Of a stretch of DNA of 64,000 bases, positions 26,878-35,728 are shown piece after piece. Under the pieces are notes generated by a model. It was not told the DNA's origin, made no database searches, and saw nothing but the letters and a program-made list of their open reading frames with translations. The DNA is taken from NCBI GenBank assembly GCA_965247475.1, contig OZ252016.1:2232001-2296000 (forward strand). Reading direction: 5' to 3'. Every line of letters begins with the position of its first letter. Position 1 is the first letter of the stretch. Both the position numbers and the translations under genes were made by a program. The stretch is from G965247475 sp965247475 (GTDB lineage: Bacteria; Chloroflexota; UBA11872).

Positions 26878-27052
26878 CGCCCGCGCATGTTAGCCGATCG
26901 ATTGGCGCACGGGATCAGCGCGCCGCAGGCCGGGGTCGGAGTCACGCCACGCGTATGCTGCGAGCGCTGCGCCAGACGCTCGAGGTGTCGCTACGATCGA
27001 GATTGTCACGCCGGGTCCCGAGCCGCCGACGCTGACACCCGACGAGGCGGCG

Positions 27053-27997
27053 ATGAGCGACCGCGTGATGGCTCGCTCGCTGGCCGTGCGCGGTAACGAG
27101 CATGTGCTGGTGGTGGCGGACCACGAGTCCCGGGACCTCGGCGAGCTGTTCTTCGCCGCGGCGCTGCGCCACGCGCGCGATGTGCGACTGATTGTGATGC
27201 CAGTGGCGGAGCGCAACGGCGCCGAGCCGCCCGACGAGGTGGCGACGGCTATGCGAGCGGCCGACGTGTGCCTGCTGCCCGTCACTCGTTCGCTCACACA
27301 CACCCATGCGCGCGAGGCGGCGACGGCGGCGGGCGCCCGGATCGCCAGCATGCCCTCGATCACCTACGACATGGCGATGCGCACGCTGTCGGTTGACTAC
27401 GCGGCGGTGGCGCGGACATCCGAACGGCTGGCCGCGCGCATCAGCGCCGCCGCCGAGATACGGCTAACCGCGCCCGGCGGCACCGACCTGACGCTCAGCG
27501 TGCACGGTCGCGATGGCCGGGCGGACACGGGGCTATTCACTGAGCCGGGCGCGGTGGGCAATCTGCCGGCGGGCGAGGCGTTCGTGGCGCCGCTAGAAGG
27601 AACCGCCGAGGGGGTGATCGTGATCGACGCAGAGCCGATGTTCCCAGGCGCCGAGTCACGCAAACCGCTGACGATCCGCGTTCGTGAAGGGTCCGTCGTC
27701 GAGGCCGCCGGCTCGGGCGCGCCCGAGCTCGAGCGAATCTTCGCGGAACTCGGCGATGACGCCCGCAACGTCGCGGAGTTCGGCATTGGCACAAACCCCG
27801 CCGCCCGCCTGGGCACCAACATTCTCGAGAGCGAGAAGGTAGTGGGCACCGTGCACATCGCGCTCGGCAACAGCGCGCATATCGGCGGCACGGTCGATGT
27901 GCCGTTCCACAACGATGGGGTGATCGCACGGCCAACGGCGCATGCCGATGAGACCCCGCTCATCGAGAACGGCCGGCTGCCGGTGGACCCCGAGTAG
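27053..27997 (+). CDS. M29-like aminopeptidase (aminopeptidase T / COG2309 family)
   Basis: 314 aa. GAGG lies 5 nt before the ATG. The C-terminal part has the family pattern: AEFGIGTNPAARLGTNILESEK, then GTVHIALGNSAHIGG with the metal-ligand Glu and His, and DVPFHNDGVI. The N-terminal half includes HVLVVADHESRDLG and the THTHAR segment. M29 enzymes are two-metal aminopeptidases; this member is shorter than typical AmpT (~410 aa), so activity is uncertain. Stands alone in a 223-bp gap from divergent gltA. Confidence 0.75.
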   Translation: MSDRVMARSLAVRGNEHVLVVADHESRDLGELFFAAALRHARDVRLIVMPVAERNGAEPPDEVATAMRAADVCLLPVTRSLTHTHAREAATAAGARIASMPSITYDMAMRTLSVDYAAVARTSERLAARISAAAEIRLTAPGGTDLTLSVHGRDGRADTGLFTEPGAVGNLPAGEAFVAPLEGTAEGVIVIDAEPMFPGAESRKPLTIRVREGSVVEAAGSGAPELERIFAELGDDARNVAEFGIGTNPAARLGTNILESEKVVGTVHIALGNSAHIGGTVDVPFHNDGVIARPTAHADETPLIENGRLPVDPE

Positions 27998-28060
27998 CGC
28001 GGCGCATCGAGGCGCCGGTGGGCAGCCTCGAACCCGCGGACTTAGAATCTCAGGCGTCGG

Positions 28061-28987
28061 ATGGCATCGCGCCAGATACTCGCGAGAGGCACGCCCGTCG
28101 CGCGCACGCCGGTTCATCGGTGGAGTGTCGCTCGCGTGACCGGCGTGGTCGTCCGCGGGCTCGCGGCCGTGGCGCTTGGCGCGTCGGCGGCGTGCGCGCC
28201 GCTCGACACCGAGAGCGCCGCGCCGCGCCCACCGACCCCCACGGCCATCCCCACACCAACCTGGACACCGATTCCGATCGCGACGGCCACTCCGACCCCG
28301 GTCCCTGTCTCCGTCGCAGCAGCGCCGACGCCGCCGGCCAGGCCGACGGCGGCCGTTCCGGCCGCCACTCCAGCGGACAGCGTGCCCACGCCAGCGGCGA
28401 CGGAGACGCCCGCCGACACGCCAACACCGAGTGGACCTGCGCGGTTCACGTCCGACGAGCTGGCCGCGCGGCTGCCGCCCGACGAGCTGATCGCGTCCAC
28501 ACCGTCGATTACGGTGGCGCGCCCGGGCGAGGCCGAGGTTACGGCCGAGAGCCTCGGATTCGCCGATCAGTTCCTCGACCCACTGGTGGTTCGACGCGGG
28601 GACCCGGCGCTGCTCGCGCTGGTGCTCGTGGGCCAGGCCTTCGATGACATCGAGATCGGCGTGGTGGACGCGCTGTTCGAATCGCCGACCGAGTTTCTGG
28701 CCACGCTGGCCGAGGGGCTCGTGGCCGGGTTCGAGGCTTCGGCGCGACAGGCGGAAGTCCTGGAGCTGGGGGTGCTGGACGCCCCGCCCATCGGGGAGCG
28801 CTCGGCCTCGGCGCGCACGCGGGTCGCGAGCGGCTCGGATGTCCTCGAAGCGCAGATTCGGCTGTCCGAGCGCGGTGGGGTTGTCGGCATCGTCATTCAG
28901 ATCGCTCGGATCGACGACCTTGCGGCGCTGCTCGACGCCGACACGCTGTTGCGGCACATCGTTGAGACGGATATCCCACGCGGCTAG
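28061..28987 (+). CDS. exported protein with Pro/Thr-rich linker
   Basis: 308 aa. N-terminal hydrophobic segment (GLAAVALGASAACAP) with Cys that may be lipidated, then about 100 residues of Pro/Thr/Ala repeats (TPTPVPV, TPTATP-type), then a globular C-terminal domain (about 150-308) beginning FTSDELAARLPPDEL. That domain has no motif I recognise. The linker would hold the domain away from the membrane. A TAGAAT box lies 12 nt before the ATG. Confidence 0.7.
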   Translation: MASRQILARGTPVARTPVHRWSVARVTGVVVRGLAAVALGASAACAPLDTESAAPRPPTPTAIPTPTWTPIPIATATPTPVPVSVAAAPTPPARPTAAVPAATPADSVPTPAATETPADTPTPSGPARFTSDELAARLPPDELIASTPSITVARPGEAEVTAESLGFADQFLDPLVVRRGDPALLALVLVGQAFDDIEIGVVDALFESPTEFLATLAEGLVAGFEASARQAEVLELGVLDAPPIGERSASARTRVASGSDVLEAQIRLSERGGVVGIVIQIARIDDLAALLDADTLLRHIVETDIPRG

Positions 28988-29004
28988 ACCGATGGAGGCT
29001 GTGT

Positions 29005-29364
29005 ATGCTCGGCGGCACGGGAAGGATGAACACGGTTCGCATCGATTTCTTGTGGTTCGAGGACTGCCCGTCGCACACGGCGGCGCGGGCGATGCTCGGC
29101 GATGTCCTTGCACAGCAGGAGGTCGAGGCGGAGATTGTCGAGACGCGGGTCCAGACGCAGGCGCGGGCGGAGGCACTCGCGTTTCCAGGGTCGCCGACCA
29201 TTCGCGTGAATGGGCTCGACATCGACGAGGACGGCGCCGGAAGCCGTCCGGCGTTGACGTGCCGGGCGTATCAATGGTCGGACGGGCGCATCCAACCGTT
29301 GCCCGAGCGCGCCCGGCTCGCCGCGGCTGTTCGCAAAGCGAGCGCCGCCAAGCTTTCGGCATAG
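29005..29364 (+). CDS. thioredoxin-fold protein of the DF-family (seleno)protein type
   Basis: 119 aa. GGAGG stands 6 nt before this ATG, which supports it over ATG 29026. The thioredoxin-like core shows VRIDFLWFEDCPSHTAARAM, with a single redox-position Cys where relatives in this family may carry selenocysteine, and a cis-Pro loop FPGSPTIRVNG. Relatives occur beside mercury or redox genes. It probably reduces or binds a thiol-reactive substrate; with one Cys at the site a resolving partner would be needed. The redoxin gene follows by 13 bp. Confidence 0.7.
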   Translation: MLGGTGRMNTVRIDFLWFEDCPSHTAARAMLGDVLAQQEVEAEIVETRVQTQARAEALAFPGSPTIRVNGLDIDEDGAGSRPALTCRAYQWSDGRIQPLPERARLAAAVRKASAAKLSA

Positions 29365-29377
29365 GGAGGACAGCGAC

Positions 29378-29914
29378 ATGTCAGCGATCGATGTTGGCGC
29401 GGCGGCACCCGCGTACGACCTGCCGGGCACCGACGGGTCGGCTCACGCATTCGACGAGCTCGCGGTGGGCCAGGCGGCGATTGTGGTGTTCACCTGCAAC
29501 CACTGCCCCTACGCGCAGGCGTGGGAAGGCCGGCTGATCGCCGTCGCGAACGACTACGCGGATCGCGGCGTCGGAGTGCACGCGATTAGCTCCAACGATC
29601 CAGAGCAGTACCCCGCGGACGGCTTTGACGAGATGGCGGAGCGCGCGCAAGCGCAGGGCTATACGTTTCCGTACTTGTTCGACGAGAGCCAGGAAGTGGC
29701 CCGCGCGTACGGCGCCGAGCGGACGCCCGAGGTGTTTGTGTTCGACACGGATCGACGGCTTCGGTACCACGGGGCAATCGACGACGACACGGACGAGGCC
29801 GCTGTGACGGCCCACCATCTTCGCGACGCTCTGGATGCGATTCTGGCCGGCGGGACCCCGGCGGTCGCCGAGACTCCGCCCGCGGGCTGCACGATCAAGT
29901 GGAAGCCGGCCTGA
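29378..29914 (+). CDS. thioredoxin-family redoxin (AhpC/TSA-like)
   Basis: 178 aa; AGGGAGGA about 7 nt before the ATG. Peroxiredoxin/redoxin fold: GAAAPAYDLPGTDG, then VVFTCNHCPYAQAWEGRL with the peroxidatic-type Cys in CNHCPYA, VGVHAISSNDPEQYP, and the cis-Pro region GAERTPEVFVFD. The closing GCTIKW is typical of this YtxK/ResA-like subfamily, where a C-terminal Cys may resolve. Cytoplasmic, no signal peptide. Probably co-transcribed with the preceding thioredoxin-fold gene. Confidence 0.85.
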   Translation: MSAIDVGAAAPAYDLPGTDGSAHAFDELAVGQAAIVVFTCNHCPYAQAWEGRLIAVANDYADRGVGVHAISSNDPEQYPADGFDEMAERAQAQGYTFPYLFDESQEVARAYGAERTPEVFVFDTDRRLRYHGAIDDDTDEAAVTAHHLRDALDAILAGGTPAVAETPPAGCTIKWKPA

Positions 29915-29938
29915 GCCAGGCGGGCGGCGGCCGCTGAC

Positions 29939-30415
29939 TCACTGCCCGGCGGCGCTCACCAGCACCTCGACGGGCGACGTTTCGCGGACGTCCAGCCGAC
30001 CGTTCTGCACGAGCCGCAGCTCGTGCGGACCGGGTGCGATGTCAAACACGTCGAAGTTGATCGACAGGGGCAAGGGTCCCAGCGTGCCATCGGGTTCCGG
30101 GAAGAGGACGGCGAGCTGGGTCTCATCGAGCATGACCCGAATCCAGCAGATCTCCGGCTCGAGCGCTCCCTCGCTGAGGGTAGGACACGGATCCCAGCCC
30201 GAACTGGATAGCAACCACACGATCTGAGCGCCGGCCGGAGCGATCGCGGTCGCTCCAAACTCGGCGTCCACCCGGATCCGCGCACCGGGCAGAGCATCGA
30301 CCGCCGCCTCGGGACCGCCGCCAGCCGCGTCGCAGGCGGCCAGGGCGATCACCACCGATGCCAGTACGAGCAGTCCGGCGGCGGTCGGTCGCGGTGGATG
30401 CGGGCAGCGCATCAT
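29939..30415 (-). CDS. putative lipoprotein
   Basis: 158 aa (ATG ATG at 30415/30412). Signal peptide with lipobox LVLASVVIALAAC, so lipidation at Cys is likely. The ~125-residue mature part is acidic and beta-rich (ICWIRVMLDETQLAVLFPEP, LPLSINFDVFDIAPGPHELRLV). No known domain. It diverges from the OmpR-type regulator, 53 bp away, and might be its target, which is conjecture. Confidence 0.7.
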   Translation of the reverse strand: MMRCPHPPRPTAAGLLVLASVVIALAACDAAGGGPEAAVDALPGARIRVDAEFGATAIAPAGAQIVWLLSSSGWDPCPTLSEGALEPEICWIRVMLDETQLAVLFPEPDGTLGPLPLSINFDVFDIAPGPHELRLVQNGRLDVRETSPVEVLVSAAGQ

Positions 30416-30456
30416 CGACTGCAAATCTAGCGCACGAACGGTCTTGGACCGCGATG

Positions 30457-30462
30457 TACGCT
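30457..30462 (+). promoter_or_regulatory. TACGCT -10-like box 6 nt before the OmpR-type regulator
   Basis: TANNNT hexamer, 6-nt spacer, ATG at 30469. Same layout as the boxes before selD and xdhC, consistent with a leaderless transcript. No ribosome-binding site is present before this ATG, which supports the idea. Confidence 0.4.
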
Positions 30463-30468
30463 GCCCGG

Positions 30469-31170
30469 ATGAGCGATTCCACGGCACCGGCGAAACCGCG
30501 AATCCTGGCGGTCGACGACGACGCCGAGATTCGCGACATGCTGCGCCGCGGGCTGGGCATCGAAGGTTTCGACGTGCAGGTCGCGGCCGACGGCGAGGAG
30601 GCGCTGGCGGCGATCTCGAGCGGCCCCGTGGACGCGGTGGTGCTGGACGTGATGCTGCCCGGCCTGAACGGGCTGGATGTGCTGCGGCGTATCCGTGTGG
30701 ACGACGACGTGCCGGTTCTGTTCCTGAGCGCGCGGGACCGCGTTCGCGACCGGATCGCCGGACTCGATGCCGGCGGCGACGACTACCTGCCGAAGCCTTT
30801 TGCGTTTGGCGAGCTGGTCGCCCGGCTGCGCGCGCTGCTGCGCCGCCAGGAGCCAAGCGACCGGGAAGGCCTCGATTTTGCGGACGTTCACATGGACTTG
30901 GGCGCGTATGAGGTCCGGCGAGCCGAAACGGCGCTGCGCCTGACCCAAACGGAGTTCGAGCTGCTCCGAGCCTTCCTCGAGCAACCGAATCGCGTGCTGA
31001 CGCGCGAGGCGCTGCTCAAGATGGTGTGGGGGTTTCAGCCGTCGGCGGTGTCGAATGTGGTCGACGTCTACGTGAGCTATCTGCGTCGTAAGCTCGAATC
31101 CGCGGGCGGGTCGCGCTTGATCCACACGGTGCGTGGGGTTGGCTACGTGCTCCGCATGGAATCGACATGA
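30469..31170 (+). CDS. OmpR/PhoB-family response regulator
   Basis: 233 aa from the ATG at 30469; an upstream ATG at 30454 is possible. Receiver domain with acidic pocket VDDD (about 16-18), phospho-acceptor Asp60 in AVVLDVMLPG and Lys in DDYLPKPFAFGEL. Winged-helix output domain: LRLTQTEFELLRAFLEQPNR, ending VDVYVSYLRRKLE and HTVRGVGYVLR. Overlaps the kinase gene by 4 nt (ATGA). Confidence 0.95.
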   Translation: MSDSTAPAKPRILAVDDDAEIRDMLRRGLGIEGFDVQVAADGEEALAAISSGPVDAVVLDVMLPGLNGLDVLRRIRVDDDVPVLFLSARDRVRDRIAGLDAGGDDYLPKPFAFGELVARLRALLRRQEPSDREGLDFADVHMDLGAYEVRRAETALRLTQTEFELLRAFLEQPNRVLTREALLKMVWGFQPSAVSNVVDVYVSYLRRKLESAGGSRLIHTVRGVGYVLRMEST

Positions 31171-32627
31171 CGATTCGACTGCGGCTGGCGCTCTGGTACG
31201 TGCTGTTCCTCGTGATGACCGTGCTGGGTTTCGGCATCGGGCTGCACTTCATGCTCGTGGCGCACGTGCAGGCCGAGATCGATCAGGCGCTGCGGGCGCG
31301 CGCCCACAACGAGATCGTGCGGACGTCGCGGCCGGGGACGCCATTCACCGGAGTGCGGCCCTCCTTGGGCGTGACGCTGATGCCGCCGAGCAACGAGTTT
31401 CAGGAGCCCGGGGTCTATCTGCAGATACTGGACGCGGACGGCGTCCCGGTCATCGCGTCGCTGAACCTCCAGGGGCAGTCGCTTCCGATCACGCCGTCGG
31501 CCGAGCTCGCGCTGCGCACGGCCAAGGAACAGATCGAGACCGTGCCCTTGGAGGGCGGGTTCCGCATCCGGCTCTTGACGACGCCGGTCATTCGCGACGG
31601 CGTGCTGCTGGGCGCGCTGCAGAGCGCGCAATCGCTCCAGCTCGCGGACAGCACCGTCGATCGGTTCCGCAATCTCGTCGTCGGCAGCTCGGCCGGCGTC
31701 ATCGTGATCGCGCTGCTCTCGGGCGCGTATCTGGCGCGCAAGTCGCTGGCGCCGGTGGCCGAGATGACCAGGACCGCGGAGACGATCACGCGACAGGGCG
31801 ATCTGAGCAAGCGGATCTCAGGGGCCGCTGGTTCGGATGAGCTGAGCACTCTGGGACGGACCTTCAATCGCATGCTGGACCACATCGAGCAGGGCGTCAT
31901 TGCGCAGCGCCGCTTCGTGGCGGACGCCTCGCACGAACTCAAGACGCCACTGACGGTCATCCGCGGTAACGCCGATCTGCTGGGCCGCGGGCTGGGTGCG
32001 CGCCACACCGATGAGTCGACCGCCGCGATCCTGCGCGAGGCCACGCGCATGCAGCGCATCGTGAATGATCTGCTCGCGGTCGCCGAGCTCGAGTCAGCGC
32101 CGGAGATGCAGCTCGAACCGGTGGACATCGACCAGCTGGTGCGCCGCGTGGCGGGCGACTTCAGGCCGATCGCCGACGGGCGCACGCTCGAGGTCAGCGG
32201 CGAGGGTGCAAAAGTGGTGACCGGCGACCTGGACAAGCTGGAGCGCGCCCTGCGGAACCTGGTCCAGAACGCGATCGCGGCCACCCGCCCGGACGGCCGC
32301 ATCGAGATTGGCGTTGCCCAGCACGACGGCGAAGTGGTGATAACCGTCGCGGACGACGGCTCCGGCATCCCCCCGGCGCACCTGCCGCACGTATTCGAGC
32401 GCTTCTATCGGATCGATCCGGCGCGCGCGCGAACCGGCGGCGGAACCGGTCTGGGCCTGACGATCGTTCAGAGCATTGCGGAAGCCCATGGCGGATCCGT
32501 CGGCGCGCGCAACGGACGCTATGGCGGTGCGGAGTTCGAAATCCGGCTGGCCGCGCTTGACGCTCCGGAAAGCGATCCGGTTCCGCCCGCGCGTACGGCG
32601 GCGCAGCCGGTTCTTAGAGTTTCTTAA
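31167..32627 (+). CDS. OmpR-class sensor histidine kinase
   Basis: 486 aa. Two membrane helices (about 8-32 and 170-190) flank an extracytoplasmic domain of ~140 residues; HAMP follows (ARKSLAPVAEMTRTAETI), then HisKA with His256 in DASHELKTPLTVIRG and an HATPase with NLVQNAIAATRPDG (N box), DDGSGIPPAHLPHVFERFYR and GGGTGLGLTIVQSI. Cognate partner of the preceding regulator. Signal unknown. Confidence 0.95.
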   Translation: MTIRLRLALWYVLFLVMTVLGFGIGLHFMLVAHVQAEIDQALRARAHNEIVRTSRPGTPFTGVRPSLGVTLMPPSNEFQEPGVYLQILDADGVPVIASLNLQGQSLPITPSAELALRTAKEQIETVPLEGGFRIRLLTTPVIRDGVLLGALQSAQSLQLADSTVDRFRNLVVGSSAGVIVIALLSGAYLARKSLAPVAEMTRTAETITRQGDLSKRISGAAGSDELSTLGRTFNRMLDHIEQGVIAQRRFVADASHELKTPLTVIRGNADLLGRGLGARHTDESTAAILREATRMQRIVNDLLAVAELESAPEMQLEPVDIDQLVRRVAGDFRPIADGRTLEVSGEGAKVVTGDLDKLERALRNLVQNAIAATRPDGRIEIGVAQHDGEVVITVADDGSGIPPAHLPHVFERFYRIDPARARTGGGTGLGLTIVQSIAEAHGGSVGARNGRYGGAEFEIRLAALDAPESDPVPPARTAAQPVLRVS

Positions 32628-32723
32628 TCCCGGCTTCACGCTCCTTTCACCTCCACCGCCTAGTCTGAATCTTGCAGGGCGAAAGCCCGATTGCATGCGC
32701 CTCAATGGAGGGCGGAAGAGCCA

Positions 32724-33395
32724 ATGTCGGCACGGCTAGGCACAGAGCGCACCAAGAGCGACACGCTCCTCGCGAGTTTGCGCGCCGCGGGCGGCCGCTC
32801 GGCGAAGTACCGGCGGGGTGACTTGCTGCTGGATCCGGCGAGCCAGCCAGGCCGCGTGGGGATCCTGTGTGACGGCTCGGCGACGGTCTGGCGTGTGAGC
32901 CCCGGCGGCAAGCAACTCGCGGCCGCCGCGTTGGGCGCCGGTGACTGGTTCGAGAACATCTTCGACGCGAGCATCAGTGACCGTGCGTTCATCGAGGCCG
33001 ACGCGCCGACGACGATCGCGTGGCTCGATCCGGCTTCGTTCGAACGTCTCGTCCGCCGCGAGCCCGCGTTCGCCATGGAGCTGATTCGCGCACAGGCGCG
33101 ACGCCTCGGGACGCTGGAGGCTCGGAATGCCCAGATCGCGCTGGACAACGTGGCGGGGTCGGTGGCGCTGGCGATTCTGCAGATGGCGGAGCGGCAGGGC
33201 AGCACCGATATCCGCGTCACGCACGAGGAGCTGGCGCAGCGGTTGGGCACGGTGCGCGAGAGCGTGAGCCTGGCGATTTGCAAGCTCCGGAGTCTTGGCG
33301 TGCTGGCCCCGGCGGGCCGCCGCAAGCGATTGATCTCGATTCTCAACCTGACGAAGCTCGATCAGCTCGTGCGGATGACCGTCGTCGCCAACTAA
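32724..33395 (+). CDS. Crp/Fnr-family transcriptional regulator
   Basis: 223 aa; start at 32724 has GGAAGAG 3-4 nt upstream, better than the ATG at 32691. N-terminal cNMP-binding beta-roll (DLLLDPASQPGRVGILCDGSATVW, LGAGDWFENIF), long dimer helix, and C-terminal winged helix with VTHEELAQRLGTVRESVSLAICKLRSLGVL. No Fe-S cysteine cluster is visible, so it is not a classical oxygen-sensing Fnr. The ligand is unknown. A strong terminator follows. Confidence 0.9.
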   Translation: MSARLGTERTKSDTLLASLRAAGGRSAKYRRGDLLLDPASQPGRVGILCDGSATVWRVSPGGKQLAAAALGAGDWFENIFDASISDRAFIEADAPTTIAWLDPASFERLVRREPAFAMELIRAQARRLGTLEARNAQIALDNVAGSVALAILQMAERQGSTDIRVTHEELAQRLGTVRESVSLAICKLRSLGVLAPAGRRKRLISILNLTKLDQLVRMTVVAN

Positions 33396-33412
33396 CTCCA
33401 CGTCTCAGCGTG

Positions 33413-33444
33413 TGGCGCCCGGCATCCGCCGGGCGTCACTTTTT
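33413..33444 (+). terminator. intrinsic terminator after the Crp/Fnr gene
   Basis: Arms CGCCCGGC and GCCGGGCG pair around a 4-nt ATCC loop, extended by TGG/TCA to 11 pairs including one G-U, then CTTTTTG. This is the only stem followed by a T5 run noticed in the window. Confidence 0.9.
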
Positions 33445-33515
33445 GCTCGGAAGCGATGCGCTACGCTCGGCGCCCGCGCCGTCATAGATCGCGCGGGACC
33501 CTGACGCGCCACTCG

Positions 33516-34739
33516 ATGCCCCGAGCCCACTCGCGCCGATCGTTCCTCCGGCTGTTGCGCTGCGCCGAGTGCGATCGTGAACACGATCCGCACACGGCCC
33601 AGACCGTGTGCGCGAGCTGCGGCGAGACGCTGCTGCCCGAATACGACTTGAACGCCGTCGCGCGCACGCTCGATCGGGACTCGCTGTCGCAGCGACCGGC
33701 GGGACTCTGGCGCTATCGCGAGTTGCTGCCGATCGAGCCGGATACCCAGGAAGTCAGTCTGGGTGAGGGCGGCACACCAATGATCCGGCTGGCCAGACTC
33801 GGGCGGCGGCTGGGATTGAACCGGCTCTGGCTCAAGGACGAGGGCTGCAATCCAACGGCCACGTTCAAGGCGCGCGGCGCGGCGGTGGGCGTTACGCGGG
33901 CGCGCGCGCTCGGTCTCCGAGAGCTCGTCATCCCAACGGCCGGCAACGCGGGCAGCGCCTGGGCGGCGTATGCGGCGGCGGCGGGCTTGACGCTGCACGT
34001 GGTCATGCCCAGCGATACGCCCGCGGCGAACAAGGCCGAGTGCGCCGCCTATGGCGCGGACATCCGCGAGGTCGACGGTCTGATCGACGAGGCGGGCAGG
34101 GTGGCACGCGAGCTCGGTCGTGAGCATGGCTGGTTCGACGTATCCACGATGCGCGAGCCCTATCGGGTCGAGGGCAAGAAGACGATGGGTCTGGAGATCG
34201 CCGAGGACTTCGAGTGGGACCCGCCGGATGTGATCCTCTATCCGACCGGCGGAGGCGTCGGGCTGATCGGCGTATGGAAGGCGATGTTGGAGCTGCAGGC
34301 GATCGGATGGGTCGGCGCTCGTCTACCGCGTCTGGTCGCCGTGCAGGCGGCTGGCGCGGCGCCGATCGTGGAAGCGCTCGAGCGCGGCGCGTCCGAGGCC
34401 AGGCCCGCCGAGAATGCCCAGACGGCGGCGTCCGGTCTGCGGGTGCCGCTGCCGTTCGCGCACCGGCTGCTGCTCAGAATCCTGCGGGCGACCGGCGGGA
34501 CGGCTATCGCGGTGACCGACGCCGAACTCGTCGACGGTATGCACGAGCTCGCGGCCGTGGAGGGGGTGTTCGCGGCGCCGGAAGGAGCGGCGATGATCCC
34601 CGCGCTCACGGCGGCGCTCGACCGGGGCGACATCGCGCGCGATGAGCGGGTGGTGCTGTTGAACACGGGCAACGGCCTGAAGTACACGCATCTCGTGCCA
34701 CGCGGCGCCCAGCGATCCGTGGCGGCGAACGGGGCATGA
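33516..34739 (+). CDS. thrC: threonine synthase (PLP-dependent)
   Basis: 407 aa from the ATG at 33516. An N-terminal zinc-ribbon-like segment (LRCAECDREHD ... VCASCGETL) precedes the fold-type II core. PLP lysine in NPTATFKARGAAVG, the phosphate loop PTAGNAGSAWAAY, YPTGGGVGLIGVWKAM and the closing LNTGNGLKY are typical of threonine synthase; a related threonine dehydratase-like role is less likely. It converts O-phosphohomoserine to threonine. First gene of a coupled trio with the dehydrogenase and TrmH genes. Confidence 0.88.
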   Translation: MPRAHSRRSFLRLLRCAECDREHDPHTAQTVCASCGETLLPEYDLNAVARTLDRDSLSQRPAGLWRYRELLPIEPDTQEVSLGEGGTPMIRLARLGRRLGLNRLWLKDEGCNPTATFKARGAAVGVTRARALGLRELVIPTAGNAGSAWAAYAAAAGLTLHVVMPSDTPAANKAECAAYGADIREVDGLIDEAGRVARELGREHGWFDVSTMREPYRVEGKKTMGLEIAEDFEWDPPDVILYPTGGGVGLIGVWKAMLELQAIGWVGARLPRLVAVQAAGAAPIVEALERGASEARPAENAQTAASGLRVPLPFAHRLLLRILRATGGTAIAVTDAELVDGMHELAAVEGVFAAPEGAAMIPALTAALDRGDIARDERVVLLNTGNGLKYTHLVPRGAQRSVAANGA

Positions 34740-35728
34740 CGTTGCCCGCCGGGAATCGCCCAACCGTCGTCGTGACGGAATGGATCGACGACGCCGGGAT
34801 CGACGTGCTGGAGCGGTTCGCCAGACCGATGCGCCTGTCGGGCATCGCCGCGGACACGCTCGAGTCAAGCGTGACCGCGGCGGCCGCGATCATCTCGCGC
34901 GTGGCCCGAATCACGCCCGCCGTGATCGACGCGGCGTCTGACCTCCAGATCATTCAGAAGCACGGCGTCGGCGTGGACGCGATCGATATCGCCCACGCAA
35001 CCGCGCGCGGAATCCCCGTGTGCTGCACGCCCGAGGCGAACTACATCGCGGTGGCGGAACACGCGGTGGCAAGCGCGCTGGCCGTGATGAAGCGCCTGGC
35101 TGAGCAGGACAGGATCACGCGCGACGGGCGGCCACGAGAGGAGATCCGGCCGCAGGTGCTGGAGCTGGCCGGTCGGACGGCGGGCGTGATCGGCGCGGGG
35201 CGGATCGGGCGCCGCGTGTTGCAAGCGTTCGGCCGTGGGTTCGAGATGCGGATGATGGCGTACGACCCGTACCTCGCGTCCGACGCAATCCGGCGCGCGG
35301 GCGCGGCGCCGGCCAAGGACTTGCACGAGCTCCTGGCGGCGGCGGACATCGTGTCGTTGCACGTACCGCTCAGTCCGGAGACGCGGCACCTGATCGACGC
35401 AAACGCGCTGCGTGCGATGCGGCCCACGGCGGTGCTGGTGAACACCTGCCGCGGCGCGGTCGTCGATGAATCCACGCTGGCCGACGCGTTGCGGGCGGGC
35501 GAGATCGCCGGCGCGGCAATCGACGTGTTCGAGCAGGAACCGCCTACCGACTCGCCCCTGCTGCTGGCGCCGAACGTCTTGCTGTCACCCCACAACGCGG
35601 GCGTGACCGAGGAATCGAGCCGCATGATGGCGGTCCACGCGGCGGAGGAGGTCGAGCGAGTGTTGGGCGGCCGGCGGCCGAAGTGGTGCCTCAACGCGGA
35701 GGTCCTGAGCGACCAGACCGGGGGATGA
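34736..35728 (+). CDS. D-isomer-specific 2-hydroxyacid dehydrogenase (SerA-like)
   Basis: 330 aa, overlapping thrC by ATGA. NAD-binding GVIGAGRIGRRVLQAF, catalytic Arg in VNTCRGAVVDE, Glu in IDVFEQEPP, and His in LLSPHNAGVTEES. The substrate-binding part includes IIQKHGVGVDAID, as in 3-phosphoglycerate dehydrogenase, but the ACT/ASB regulatory domains of full SerA are missing. Might make phosphohydroxypyruvate for serine or act on another 2-hydroxyacid. The neighbour threonine synthase fits an amino acid role. Confidence 0.85.
   Translation: MTLPAGNRPTVVVTEWIDDAGIDVLERFARPMRLSGIAADTLESSVTAAAAIISRVARITPAVIDAASDLQIIQKHGVGVDAIDIAHATARGIPVCCTPEANYIAVAEHAVASALAVMKRLAEQDRITRDGRPREEIRPQVLELAGRTAGVIGAGRIGRRVLQAFGRGFEMRMMAYDPYLASDAIRRAGAAPAKDLHELLAAADIVSLHVPLSPETRHLIDANALRAMRPTAVLVNTCRGAVVDESTLADALRAGEIAGAAIDVFEQEPPTDSPLLLAPNVLLSPHNAGVTEESSRMMAVHAAEEVERVLGGRRPKWCLNAEVLSDQTGG

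Noticed and set aside
26942..27052. Longer N-terminus for the M29-like gene
   Set aside because: The upstream frame has no usable start, and GAGG 5 nt before ATG 27053 supports the shorter form.
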